Assembly (NCBI GenBank): GCA_036936605.1 | Contig: JAUPFV010000005.1 | Location: 5,445,670 to 5,509,669, forward strand | Reading direction: 5' to 3' | DNA length: 64,000 nt | Origin: Limnanthes douglasii subsp. nivea | Taxonomy: Eukaryota; Streptophyta; Magnoliopsida; Brassicales; Limnanthaceae | Shown here: piece after piece, positions 10,899-22,239 of the stretch | Layout: every line of letters starts with the position of its first letter | How positions within the stretch are numbered: the stretch's first letter is position 1 | Program-made: the position numbers and the translations under genes | Notes under the pieces: model-generated | The model's input: the letters and a program-made list of their open reading frames with translations, nothing else | What the model was told of the DNA's origin: nothing | The model's database searches: none

Positions 10899-11465
10899 GG
10901 GTCACAATGATTTGTGCCTCGAATTTGTCTCTACCGTAAACTATAATTTGGGTCATAATGATTTATGCCTCGAATTTTTCTCTGTCTTAAACTATAATTT
11001 TGGTCACAATGATTTGTGCCTCGAATTTTTCTTTACCTTAAACTATGATTTGGATCACAATGACTTGTGCCTCGAATTTTTCTCTACCGCAAACTATGAT
11101 TTGGGTCATAATGGTTTATGCCCCGAATTTTTCTTTATCTTAAACTATAATTTGGGTCATAATGAGTTATGCCTCAAATTTTTCTTTATCTTAAACTATA
11201 ATTTGGGTCATAATGATTTATGCCTCGAATTTTTATTTTCCTTAAACTATAATATGGGGTCACAAGGAGTTGTGCCTCGAAATTTTCTTTGCCTTAACTT
11301 ATGATTTGGGTCACAGTGACTTGTGCCTCGAATTTATTTTCTATCTTAAACTGATTATTTGGGTTACAATAACTTATACCTCGAATTATTATTCGGGTCA
11401 TTATGGTTTGTGCCTCAAGTTGTTTCACTTTTCGAATTATAATTTGGGTCCCTTCGAATTATTCT
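10899..11465 (+). repeat. 51-bp minisatellite in the Tat 3' untranslated region
   Basis: About eleven to twelve head-to-tail units begin GGGTCAYAATGATTTGTGCC and continue TCGAATTTTTCT...AACTATAATTT. Starts near 10,899, 10,950, 11,001, 11,052, 11,103 and 11,154 are exactly 51 bp apart; the last three units are degenerate. Because 51 is a multiple of 3, the array stays open and translates as repeats of GHNDLCLEF; I do not regard that as a protein. Variable tandem arrays between pol and the 3' LTR are known for Tat/Ogre elements and can seed satellites. Confidence 0.95.
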
Positions 11466-11711
11466 GTGAGATACAATCTGTTATTATTCATGCCATGCCT
11501 TAGCATTTTTTTAGGATAGTTTTTTATTAACACGACAGTTCAGATTGATACAACGATATAAATTGCCACACTATAAAATTGTAGAGTTAAATGTTATAGG
11601 TTGGGACATACACAAAAGTCCGAGGAATACATCTCCTCGCATCAAATTCGAGGGAAAACAAAAATCGCCTTATAAGGTCTTATACACAAAAAAATATGCC
11701 ACCATGATTAC
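11466..11711. other. Spacer between minisatellite and antisense ORF
   Basis: Non-coding part of element B. Nothing further recognised. Confidence 0.45.
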
Positions 11712-13878
11712 CTATTGTTGAGATTTTTCCGGGGAGTCACTTTCCTCGGAATCTGATGACTCACTCTCACTGACAACAATATGAGGAGGACGGAGATCCG
11801 GGGACACGAGTTTCCAAAAACTGCCAAGGTCATATTCGGGGTGCTCTGCATGAAGTTGAGTTATCAGACCTGCTCGAATTGTTGCATCTCGATCAGCAAG
11901 GTCGCTTGTACACTTGGCCACATAGGCATTCACAACCTTTTGTTTCTCTTCCTCTACCTGCCGAGGAAAATCTTCGATGCGCTTTGCCAAGTGCTCCCTA
12001 TTTTTGTAGACTTTTTCATAGTCATTGCAACAGTCAGTGAAACCCTTGCGCGCTATTGCTTCGGCCTTTTGATACTCCATAATGAGTTTCTCTTGGCCCT
12101 CGGTCTTTTTCTGATAGAGGTCCCTCTCCTCCTGGCAGCACCTCTCCAACATGATGACATAGTTCTCTGAGGCAGATAATTTCTCATATAGTGCATCTGC
12201 TTGGCTCTCCACAATCGCATGTTTCTTTTTGACTTCTTCAAGCTGTGCAACCAACAGGGAAGCCTTGAACTTATAGTGATTTTTTCTGTTCTCTAAGTGT
12301 GCCATCTTCTTTCCCCTAATAACAGAGGTGTGCAGCAGGCTACGCATACTTAGTGAGAATTCGTCGTCATGGGGAATTTCGAAGGAGCTGCCGGGAGAGC
12401 CAAGGCAAACAACGTCAAAATCTGATGACTCCCCCTCGAGAATTCCAGGATCAACGTGCTGGAGAGATTTACTTCGAGGCATGGGCAGTGGAACAAGTAT
12501 TGGGGCTCCTCCAGGGGAGCTGGATGTGAAGCTTGGGTACGAGGAGTGCTAGGTGTTAAGTTGGAATTCTGTTTGGGAGAGTTATCTCCCATTTCATGTT
12601 CAGACTCACCGAGTGCCCTTTGATCTCCAGTCTCCTGGGCCGGTTCGGTGGCGTTGTTTTGAAGTCTGTTGTCCTCGGACAGCTCTTGGATAGGCTCTAA
12701 GACAGCATTTTCTTTCCCTTTGGCTTTCAACCTTTTCTTTTTCCGAGGGTGAATGGCCTTTTTTGGGGAAGGGTCAGGATTGGGAGTCATTCTTTTGTCC
12801 GAGGAGGCTGAAACCGGGACGATGGCCACTTCTAGCAGTGGTTGTTGTTCCTTAGCAGGAAGTTCCTCATCGGATCCATCTCGATGACTTTGTGCACGAG
12901 CACAATTCGGAAGATATATCACTATATCCTTCTTTGTTACTCGCTCTAACACCTCATCTTGGGAAGGAGGGGTCATCAACTCCTTCAAAGACAGTCAATC
13001 AAGGGGATTTAACCTCTACAGTCTGCTCAGAGCCATATTGTTGTCCGTGAAGCACAAGCGAAATCGGTTTTCCCATTTCCCTTTGGCCCATTCACTGAGC
13101 TTCGTAAAAATAGTAGTGGCACTTTCCACATGATCAGCATATGGCTTGGAAATGCCAGTCATAGCTACAAAAATGTTTAAGTTAGATTCTCACTATTCGA
13201 AGGACTATCATAAGTAAATTTGTTTGAAGACTTACATTTATTGGTCCACAGAAGAGATAATTTTTGAGGGCTCGAAGGGGTCGCTTCAGAGCCTGTCTCC
13301 CAGTGTCCTGAGAAGAAGATAAATTTCTGTCTCTATTTTTTGCCAGCCTCTAGCAAATCTTTTAGCACTTTCTACCTTCGGTTAAAAGTCAATGAGTAGA
13401 ATAGGAAGAATGGGTTCCTAGCCAACCCGGATAATCCGATGAACTGCTCCAAGGAAAACTCTTGGCCTGAAATTCTCGAGGCCATGATGCATGCCATTAA
13501 TGTGAACCACATGTTGGGTCCAGCTTGAGAAGGGAAAAGATCAATCTTAGCAAAATACTCGATGAAGAAGGGATCTAAAGGAAATCTTAGTCCCCAATTC
13601 ATGATTTCAATGTAAACAACAAGCTCATGATCCCTAACGGATAGTAGAGTCTCTCCTTCGGAGGGGAATCTGATGTCGATATACGAAGGAATGTACCAAC
13701 GAGTACGAAGTAACATTTCTTCTGAGGGAGAGAAATACTTGTACGATATATTGTAAAGAGCAACAACGTGCTTATTCTCAATCCCTCGAATATTGTTGCC
13801 CATGATGGCATCGAGTTCTAAGGGAAGTGTTACATCACCTTTTGATTTAGGGGCAATACGTTCCGCTTGCTCTTCGGA
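11712..13878 (-). pseudogene. Antisense ORF protein of the Tat element (Transposase_28-like)
   Basis: Read on minus: 13,878-13,372 gives a globular domain with RWYIPSYIDIRFPSEGE, NWGLRFPLDPFF and FIGLSGLARNPFF, resembling the plant 'putative gypsy type transposon' family (Transposase_28). A likely intron follows (13,235-13,165, GTAAG to TTGTAG). Next comes HVESATTIFTKLSEWAKGKW, then a low-complexity Ser/Pro/Lys stretch (12,988-12,483). Last is a long charged coiled coil (from 12,482, KKHAIVESQADALYEKLSAS) ending in an acidic Ser-rich tail at 11,712. The 3' half is split between two overlapping frames, so one frameshift lies near 12,480; a stop also lies near 13,371. Antisense ORFs after pol are known in Grande/Tat elements; their function is not established. 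The N-terminus is cut by the junction at 13,878. Confidence 0.7.
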
Positions 13879-14688
13879 TAATATGATAATGAAAACCAAT
13901 GATGAGCTAATGCATGTTTTAGCATATTTGAATTTTTTTGATAACCTTCTATTTAATCCAAAGTTAAACTTGTTGAAGTGTTCTTTTTATGTATGAACTG
14001 GAAATTTTTGGGTTATGTATAGCAAAAGAGGTATCGAGTTCGACCTTGTACAGTTAAAAGCATTATTAACTATGAATCCACGTAAATCTGTTACGAAAGA
14101 ATTAATGTGTCTTATGATGTATTTATCAAGGTTTATATCTAGGTAGTCAGACAAGATTCATGTTTTCTTCGATATTTTAAAAGAGAAAAAAGGTTCGGTT
14201 GAAATCATATATGTTGTAAATATTTTGATAAGCTAAATAAGTATATAACTTCAACAAAAAATGTATTTACACTAATAAAAGAAGAGTCTTTGTTTTATAC
14301 ATATTTGTGTCAAGTTTTGTTGTTAGTGACGTGAAGATAACAAGGTACAAAGAACAATTTATCATGTGAAAAGTTTGGTGTATTCTGGAAAAAATATTTT
14401 AATCAAGAAAAGTTAGCATTCGATTCAGTTGTGACTGCAAGAAAGATGTGACCAAATTTTTAAAATCATATTATCATATTACGTACTTCTTTTTTGTTAA
14501 GTAGTGTTTTACATAACCAAATGTATTAGGCTATTTAACACGTTGTTTCATAGAATTTTAAGAATATTAAATTAGATATGGTCATCACACAATAATAAAA
14601 GAACTGACAGTGGTGGACTTCATTAATGAATTTTAAGAAGAACGACCAAATGATGAGAGTAAAAAAATTGGAAAATATTTTACCTAAA
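13878..14688 (+). repeat. 0.8-kb direct repeat, copy B
   Basis: Near-identical to 5163-5988 and resumes element A exactly where copy A stops. It begins ATAATATGATAATG directly after the truncated antisense ORF of element B and lacks the long AT run of copy A. Confidence 0.9.
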
Positions 14689-15860
14689 GAATAAGAGTAG
14701 GTCTTACGAGTACATGGATATTTTGGTCAAATTCGAGTTGGAATTTATTTAAAAACTTCATGTGAAAATAAGATACAATAGTCTATTAAATTTGGGGTTG
14801 TTATTACAAATGATAAAGCTGAATATGAAGCAATTTTAGTAGTTATAAAATTAACTCGTGTTCGTAGTGCACAAATCATTCGGTTTGTTTCTGATTCTCG
14901 ATTAGTAATCATCGAAGCTCAAAGATATACGTGGAAAAATATGAGAATATGAAATGATATATAGATATATTAAAAAAGATGGAAAAAATATTTAAAATTG
15001 GTATACACAAACACGTGTCTCGTCTACAAAATTCAAGTGTGAATATACTTGCTAAATTTGATTTTTTTTCTCATACTTCAAGATCATATATTTATCGAAG
15101 TAGAGATTGAAAATTTTAAACTGTTAATTGTTAGTGCAAATGAAGATTGACGCCAAGAATAAGTGTTCGACACAATCATTAAGATAATGGGCAACAAAGT
15201 ATGTAATTTTTGATGAAGTATCTTACATGAAAAACACAACAAGACTAATTTTACAATGTTTAGACAAAGATGAGGCTTCTTTCATTTTTATATATCTACA
15301 TGAAGCATTTACCCGATCACATTTTGATATAAAAGGTTAATATGTTATTTTTTTAACAAAGTTTTATTGGTCAAATTTGACAGTTGATGCCAAGATTATG
15401 ATTCAAAGTTATGATTTTTATCAAAAGTTTTTGAATACGAGTCATCAACTAAGTAAATTTATATGGACAAATACTTCTTTGTGCTTGTTTTATATATGGT
15501 TAATTGATTTAGTAGAAACATTACTAATGCTACCAAAAATATGTATTTTTTCAAATAATTCTTGATTATTTTACTAAGTAGGAAGAGATAAAGCCTTTAG
15601 TAAGGATTTAGGTACAAAAAGTTTGTGAATTTTTACAGAATAATATTCTAAGTTTGGATTCCACAAATAATCATGACTGATAACATAACTTAACTTCATA
15701 ATGATATTGGCGGTGTCAAAGATTTGTTTAGGGTATTTTGATAGTAAAAGAAGAAATAATTAAATTTTGGATGAGTTGTAAAGAAATAATTGAGTTGTTT
15801 AGTATTAATTTAGAGAGAGACGCTCTTAGAGATAGTTGATTAGTGAAAATTTTCTTAACC
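13879..15860 (+). pseudogene. Decayed gypsy RT/RNase H/integrase (element A, continued)
   Basis: After the repeated connection region, 14,800-14,925 reads NDKAEYEAILVVIKLTRV and SDSRLVIIEAQ, the second RNase H. From 15,235 come RLILQCLDKDEASF, YLHEAFTRSH and FYWSNLTVDAK, matching the integrase zinc module. VWIPQIIMTDN near 15,640-15,680 is the second catalytic aspartate region. Frame changes and stops are frequent. Domain order matches element B, so this is the 3' half of the old insertion that begins with gag at 2391. Confidence 0.7.
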
Positions 15861-16500
15861 TTCATTTAACGCCAGTGGGCCTACGTAGATAAAGAAGCTA
15901 AAAAAACTGCGGGGCTTCCATAAACCAAAGGGCCAACAATTATTTCTCAAACCTTCGACTATGGAGGCATATTTCCCTACAAGATACACTCCATTTCAGT
16001 TGATCCTCCCTCTTCTACTGTTTAATCTTTTGCTTTAAGGACTCATTATTCGAAGCTGACATAGGAGAAACAAGTAGCAAACACCGATGATGCTTCATAA
16101 CAATATCATTGGGTTTGGATACTTAAAATAGTTCTCCTGTAAAGAAAACTACCTTCTCGATCAATAATCTTCCAACCACAAAGAAGAAAAGTAGGAATGT
16201 GCCAAACTTGTTCGATAATCTCCAAGGGTATCCCAAAGCAGTCGGCTAGAGGCCACATTCATGTTGTTGATAAGTCGGCTATCCCCAGAAGACTAAACCA
16301 CAAATTAGACTGATATCTTTCGGATCTAATCCGATGTAATTGGTCGATGAAGCCGAAGAACGTGCTAACCTGAGGTAATTAGTTAGGGCATTAGAGCAAT
16401 CTAGAGGTGAAGTTGAAATTCCAAAGAAGGAGAAGGGAAAGCTTCAAAATTCAAAGGTGGGAGAAACAAAGAAATAAAGGTGGAGTTACCTCCTTCTACG
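15861..16500. other. Interval between two gypsy relics
   Basis: Joins the end of plus-strand element A to the antisense ORF of element C. It may contain LTR and untranslated sequence of either, but I could not define ends. Confidence 0.35.
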
Positions 16501-18365
16501 GTCGGGTGTGTGGTGCCCAACTTTTAATATGTCAGCAACAAATACATAATTTCTCTTTATGAAATTCAATATAATTATTATTCAGAGAATGAAGATGGCA
16601 CACTTCGGGTCAAGTGAGAAATCCAACAAGGGGTAATTATAAAGTTACCAAAAACCAGAGAGACACCACTAAGTTGTGGAGTAAAAGAGATGATTGTTTA
16701 CCCTGATAGGTTGAATTTGGGGGTTTTGTTTCCGCTCGACCCCGAAATAGTTAGGTACTTTGACCGAGTTTTCCTATATCTAAGCCAAACTATCCCGAAT
16801 TCTTGTTTTACCTTAATTTCATGTATCATGACATCGAGGTTATAAAAAATTAAGATGTCGATGGAGAAATATTTTGTTATTGGTGGGCTAGCTAGGAATC
16901 CTCAGATTCCTTCTAATTTCTTACTCTTGGGAATGAGTATAAAGTAGTAAGTGATTTGTTGGAGTCAAATAAAATGTGGAACCTGCAGTTCTTCTTTATT
17001 AGTGGATGCCAGGAGAGCAAAAAAGAGATCTCCCCGAAGAGTAATCCGAGCCACATTCAAATTATGTGGCAAAATGTAGGTAATTTCTTAAGTGTTGCTT
17101 TTAACTTCGACTTATTTTATCCTTTAATATTTGCAACTTATTTTCAGTATTGTTGCAGCTAAACTGAAATCTCAACAGCTGCATTTTGAAGCTGCTAAGG
17201 TAATCTTAAATTTTTACATCAATATGCAGCGGAGAACTGGTCCAATGTCTTTCATAATTGCTTCACTCTGAACAACCTTGGTTTGGAGTCACCTCTGGTC
17301 GACTTAAGAAAAACTCAACTTGTCATGAGAATATTTTACTACCCCACCATGTCCGTCGGTTATATTTGACCAAATAGAAGCTACAGATGGAAAATTCTAC
17401 CTTCTGACTAGCAATAGGGCTCCCAACCACAAGGTTAAGAAGGGTGACGCTAGTGGTTTGGGTTCAAAAAAAGTGACTGTTGTTGCGAATCAACTTGATG
17501 AACCATTAAAATAAAATTTTGAGATTGACGTTGAAGTTAGCAAAATACCCGAAGAACCCTCAATACTAAAAAATGAAGAAAACATCAAGCACATCAATAG
17601 TACATAAGTGGGAAAGCATAGTAGTGAGAAGAATAAGAAGAAGAAAATAAAAGGACACAGTCTAGCTCAGAAATTATTCCTATCACAACTGAAGCTACAC
17701 TTCATTTAGTGCATGAAATGCATACCTCATTTGTTACGATGGTAAAAGAACAAAATAGTTCAGGTCAAATTTCGATGGGTATTTCAGAGAGGTTGGGTAT
17801 TAAGAGCTTCAGACAGTAGTCCCCAAATCCGGATGTTTCTATCGATATTGTGTCCTTTTAGCTTGAATTAGGGAATACCATTAATCATACATTGTTGGGC
17901 TTTAGAAATCCTTTCACACTCCTTAAAAAATAAAGTGAGCTTCATAAAAAAGCTCGTGAAGAGAAAAATGAACATGTTGATAATCTATAAAGCCAAAGCG
18001 TGCGGGTTGATGCAGAGTTTAAATCTCAAAAGATTACTTACGAAGCCAAAATTGTTAATCTACAAGCGTCCGGAGCTAATAAATACTGGAAATACAAAGA
18101 TTAAGAAAAAAACATAAGGATGCGAGAGATCTTTTACAAAAATATTTAGATGAGTAGAAGAAAACTACCAAGAAAGCGGAGGAGAAGCTATTTGCATTTA
18201 AAATTCAAGTTGCAAAGGATTATGAAGATGTGGTAGACGTGTATACTTATAAGTGTTTAAAGTATTTATCGATGCGAGACACTTCGATCAAGTCTGACAT
18301 GGTCTTGGACTTTTATAAAGCGTTCCCAGATCTGAACCACAAGTCTGACAGGGTCTGTTACTAAA
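16501..18365 (+). pseudogene. Second, inverted copy of the Tat antisense ORF (element C)
   Basis: Plus-strand segments match the minus-strand antisense ORF at 11.7-13.9 kb in order: SLYEIQYNYYSENED (about 16,550), LFPLDPEIVRYFDRV and CFTLISCIMTSR (about 16,740-16,840), and VIGGLARNP (about 16,880). Then comes the WNLQFFFISG exon end near 17,070 with GTAGGTAAT and a TTGCAG acceptor near 17,157. NCFTLNNLGLESPLVDL follows near 17,260, then a decayed coiled coil with YEDVVDVYTYKCLKYL and DLNH (about 18,220-18,350). Stops occur throughout. It lies antisense to the integrase remnant at 18.5-18.8 kb, preserving the lineage architecture in inverted orientation. Confidence 0.65.
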
Positions 18366-18479
18366 GAGAACTAAAAATGCACGATTGTTCTCTTTTTTCA
18401 ATTAAATCTAGTTCAGCTCTCATGCTTATATCATTATTCTTTTAGGAATAATTTTCAATTTGGAAATAAATAAGGGTAG

Positions 18480-18805
18480 ACTCAGCTGGTGTTATTGCCT
18501 CCATCCCATAAACCAATGCAAAAGTGGATTCATGCGTTGTTGTTTAGGGTGTAGTATGGTAGGCCCACAATACTTGGCCATTTTCCAGTTTCCCCTTCTA
18601 AATTTTTTCTCAAGTCATCGAGGATAGTTTTGTTGATTACTTATACTTGTTTGTTAGCCTGAGGGTGAAAATGTGATGAGAAATATGTTGAATTACTCGG
18701 GAAGTACAAAATGATTCAATGTTCATGTTTTCCAATTGAGGGCCATTGTTAGTTGTAATGGTTCTTGGGATTTTAAATTTACATCATATAAATTCTAGGT
18801 GTTTT
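18480..18805 (-). pseudogene. Decayed gypsy integrase core (element C)
   Basis: On minus, 18,780-18,560 reads IPRTITTNNGPQLENMNIES (second catalytic position, D replaced by N), FCTSRVIQHISHH and LENGQVLWAYHTTP, and 18,560-18,490 gives TFALVYGMEAITPAE. This is the integrase core and the conserved ALVYGMEA motif of Tat elements. Stops are present and the upstream pol domains, expected above 18.8 kb, are not recognisable. Confidence 0.7.
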
Positions 18806-21629
18806 CTAATCATGTGTCTAAATGTGTCATATTATACACAAGGCTACAAGCTAGACAATATCCAAATAAAAAATCTTTAAATATCATAAAGAGAATATGG
18901 CTATAAGTCAAGCTTACAATCATTAAGATTAATAGGTTGTGTAAATGGGGCTATAAGTCAAGTGAATACAATGTCTCTTTTGTGAAATTGTTTTTAGCTT
19001 GATTAAGTGCTTCTTATTTAGTCTTTTCAACTCTATCGAGACTTTATTGTAACTTCTCAATCTCTTATTTGTTAGAATAAATGGTAGTTTTGTAAGATGA
19101 AAATATAATGTCAACAACAAAATTATCTTTTACCAACTTTTTATATATATTTCTTTTACAAATGATTATTTGTATTTATTTTCATTGAGTTTATATTTCA
19201 AACTAAATCGTTTACCAAATCTAATGGGTGAGATAGTCTGAGAGTGCAAGTGATCGACATCTGTGAGAGACATGGTTTTGCCAATAAAGAATACATAATT
19301 GTAATAACCCCAAAGCAAAGAAAAATACGTATATTAGAGATAATATAATAATAATTAAAGTACAAAGGATATTAAGATATACCTCAATGATAATTTTATT
19401 TTTTATTTTTAATACCTTAATAATCGATTAAAGTGAATAGTGCGGCCCATGTGGACATAAAAATAGATGATGACTCACTAGAAAATTTGGATACAATAAT
19501 ATAGACGACCTAACTAAATCTCTTAGAGCATAAAATATTTTCCAAGACTGAAGATCTACAATATCAATAAGTGTTTTTTTGCTATATTCAAAGATGATTT
19601 GGTTTTTGAATAGTGGTGATCGGGTTTTCTGTACGAGTTAAATCAGAAGTAGTGGTAACAAGAGGGACAATACAATCGTTTACTTGAATTGAATCTTTCA
19701 GATTATGGGTAAATCTTTTGATTTAAGAGCTCATCTACATGAATTTTTTTGACGAGCCTTTGTGGTATTCATCAATGCATCACTTTTTAGAAGATTTATT
19801 TTTAGAAAGGATTACCATACGAGTCAGATGTAAGGATCCTATGTTTTTTAGTGGAAACAATGCTAGTATTATTAATGACGACTTCTTCCTCTTTAGATAT
19901 TTTTTAATCATTAATAGTCTAAAAACCAGACACAATGAAGTTTTCTATGGTGAATAGTGAACGATATACTCTTCAAATATCATAAGTAGCTCGAGATAAT
20001 TTCTTTGGAGCTAGGTCACCAAAAAAATTAAAATAAAATCTTAGTGATAGTGGCAGGAGTTGCAAAAACAAATATATAATCATTAAATTGTTAATGAAAT
20101 AAAAAATAGGTGATTAAATTAAGTATAAATAGTTGAAAATAATAATACATTCTAATCTCGTCTTACATGTTTTTATCCATACTTTTCTAATTTGACCAAA
20201 TCTAAAAGACAAAGTAGATTCCCAATAAACAACTTATATATGCCTTGGTTTATCCTAAGTGCAAGGTAGTAAAATAGGGTTTTTGAGACTTTCTAAAATT
20301 TTCAGCCGGATAAGATGTTTGGAATAGTAACATGAATCTTGAGAATACTCAAAACAGCTACTACTAATTAGTGTTCTCCATCTGTTTGTAGTAAATTGTG
20401 ACGAGAAGATTCTAAAATTGAAAGGATTCAATTATCATAGGATGAATATGAAATATAATATCACTATTGAGAAAATTATTAAAGAAACAAACTTCATCAT
20501 TTACCATGTGATGTGGAAGTTCTCCATATTTTGGTAAACAAATAACTACACTATCAGGAATTCTCCATTTAATATCGTATGCTTTTTTTTAGACTCATTG
20601 TGATATAAATACAATTGTGTTAGCGATATAAAAAAATCAATATACTTATGTTGTTCTTATACATTTTTAATATCAACACTTGCCATGAATTTTATTTTGG
20701 GCTGGTTAAATTTTGTGTTTGGTTATGGTCCAAAGAGGAGAAGTATTTGCTACAACCTTTTACAGCTTTATAGACTCGTTAAGAGCAATATGTTTCTTCA
20801 AGATTGTTTTTAATATGGGTTCTTCTAGAAGAAGCAAATGAGTTTGATTTATTATTAGACGAGTTGATTGATTTATTATCTAAATTTCCGTATAAACGGT
20901 CTTGTCACTTTGAAAATCTAGTTGATGAACAAACATGTTATACGAAAAACGAATAATTTCTAAGATTTGATGACTTTTATCCTCAATAAATACACTGACA
21001 AAAAAATAATATGTTAAAAAGATGAATGATATACTTCAATTATGTTTAAAAGTAATAGAGGAAACCTTATAAGAGATTGTCAAAATGAGAATATCAAATT
21101 TTATCTTTAACAAAACTATAAAAATATCTTTAACAAAACTATAAAAAAAATCAAAAGAGTATATCTAACTAAACTTGAAGATTATATAAAAATTTAGATA
21201 TAATTTAAAGATTAGATAAAAAAATAAACCAACGTTGAGTAATATTTTTATATGGAGTAGAGTATGAAAAGGTAAAGTGTTTGAACTCAGATCAACACCA
21301 CTTGTTTACTCCCACTAGTCATTAAGTAAAAATTTTAATAAATATAAAAAATATTATATTATCAGTAAGAAAGAATAATTTTACCTTCTTAAATAATTAT
21401 AAAATATTATTTTAAAGGATATAAATTAGAAAATTGGGTTTCCTTTCTTTAAACGAGGATTTTAGTTTATTTGATCATTTATATTATTTTAGACAAAATA
21501 TTTCCTCATCAACTTGTTTACTAAATACTTCGTTAATATGTTTTTAACGAGTTATATATTAACTAATAGTATGATTTTTTAATTATGCATTGAAAATAAT
21601 AATTTTAATAACAAGAAAATAAATGTTTT
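18806..21629. other. Long AT-rich interval, nothing firm
   Basis: I see no domain, RNA gene or intact element. The beginning may be decayed pol of element C. A direct duplication of about 22 bp (ATCTTTAACAAAACTATAAA, near 21,100-21,145) is the only local structure. Short open frames at 18,929-19,120 and 19,739-19,957 show no family motif. Confidence 0.45.
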
Positions 21630-21687
21630 ATGCTTTTATGTTTGATGCAAGATTTCTTTTTGACGCAAGGTCTCTTTGCAAATGGTT
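21630..21687 (-). repeat. Inverted short copy of the MULE-linked repeat
   Basis: The segment GATGCAAGATTTCTTTTTGA ... CAAATGGTT matches the reverse complement of 23,077-23,138 over about 60 bp, with a few mismatches and gaps. It seems to be a piece of an inverted arm cut off at 21,688 by the GC-rich element that follows. Confidence 0.7.
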
Positions 21688-22030
21688 AGCTAGAGGCGGA
21701 CGTATAGAGGGCCGGAGGGGCGGTGGCCCCGCTTACCGTAAATGATGGGTTTATTTATATAGTTTATTTTATGATATTATGTATTTTTAAGGAAAAATTT
21801 AATTTAAAAATCTGAAATAATGATTATTTTTAATAAAAAGTTTAATTCAAAATATTGAATAATGGTTATTTTATGGAAAAATCTAAATTAAAAATCTTGG
21901 ATAATGATTATTTTAAGGAAAAGTTTAAATTAAAATCTTGACTAATAATGGTTTCTAAGGTAAATTTTAAGTTAAAATATTTATAATTTATTATTTTAAG
22001 TTTAAAATTAAAACTACGGATAAAACTCGG
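21688..22030. repeat. GC-rich head plus about 42-bp degenerate tandem array
   Basis: TAGAGGCGGACGTATAGAGG and GGAGGGGCGGTGGCCCCGC (21,690-21,733) resemble the end of a DNA transposon. From 21,779 to about 22,020 roughly six degenerate units of about 42 bp follow, each with TTATTTTAAGGAAAAAT and AATCTTGAATAATGATT-like parts. No second end was found. Confidence 0.55.
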
Positions 22031-22239
22031 TTCATTCCCAAAGTGTTTTTACTATTTTTATTCAATTTAATTTGCAATAATTTATTTCAATTTTATTTGG
22101 TTTAATATTTCTCTCTCAAATTTAATTTTGTCTTTATTTTTGTCTTCTTCTATCGCTTTACAATACTGAGAGATTTAATACAATTATTTTTATTTAATAT
22201 TTTTATTCTAAGAACTGTTGGTGTTTAGTAACAAAAAAT

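Larger units (their letters stand above)
7080..13878 (+). mobile_element. Internal fragment of a Tat-lineage Ty3/gypsy retrotransposon (element B)
   Basis: The order is protease tail, reverse transcriptase, native RNase H, second RNase H, integrase, a 51-bp tandem array, then a long antisense ORF. This arrangement is typical of Tat/Ogre/Grande-type elements. The fragment starts downstream of the protease active site and ends within the antisense ORF at the junction with direct-repeat copy B, so gag, primer-binding site and both LTRs are missing. Codon use is far less decayed than in flanking element A, implying a younger insertion. Known breaks are stops at 7465 and 7621, a 1-nt loss near 9145, and stops at 9288 and 10,434. 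Confidence 0.85.

Noticed and set aside
10899..11465. CRISPR-like array
   Set aside because: Units are contiguous with no unique spacers, and the context is a plant retrotransposon.
10897..11503. Repetitive protein of 17-residue units (GHNDLCLEF repeats)
   Set aside because: It is the translation of a 51-bp minisatellite whose length happens to be a multiple of three; it lies in the untranslated region of a retrotransposon and breaks as units degenerate.
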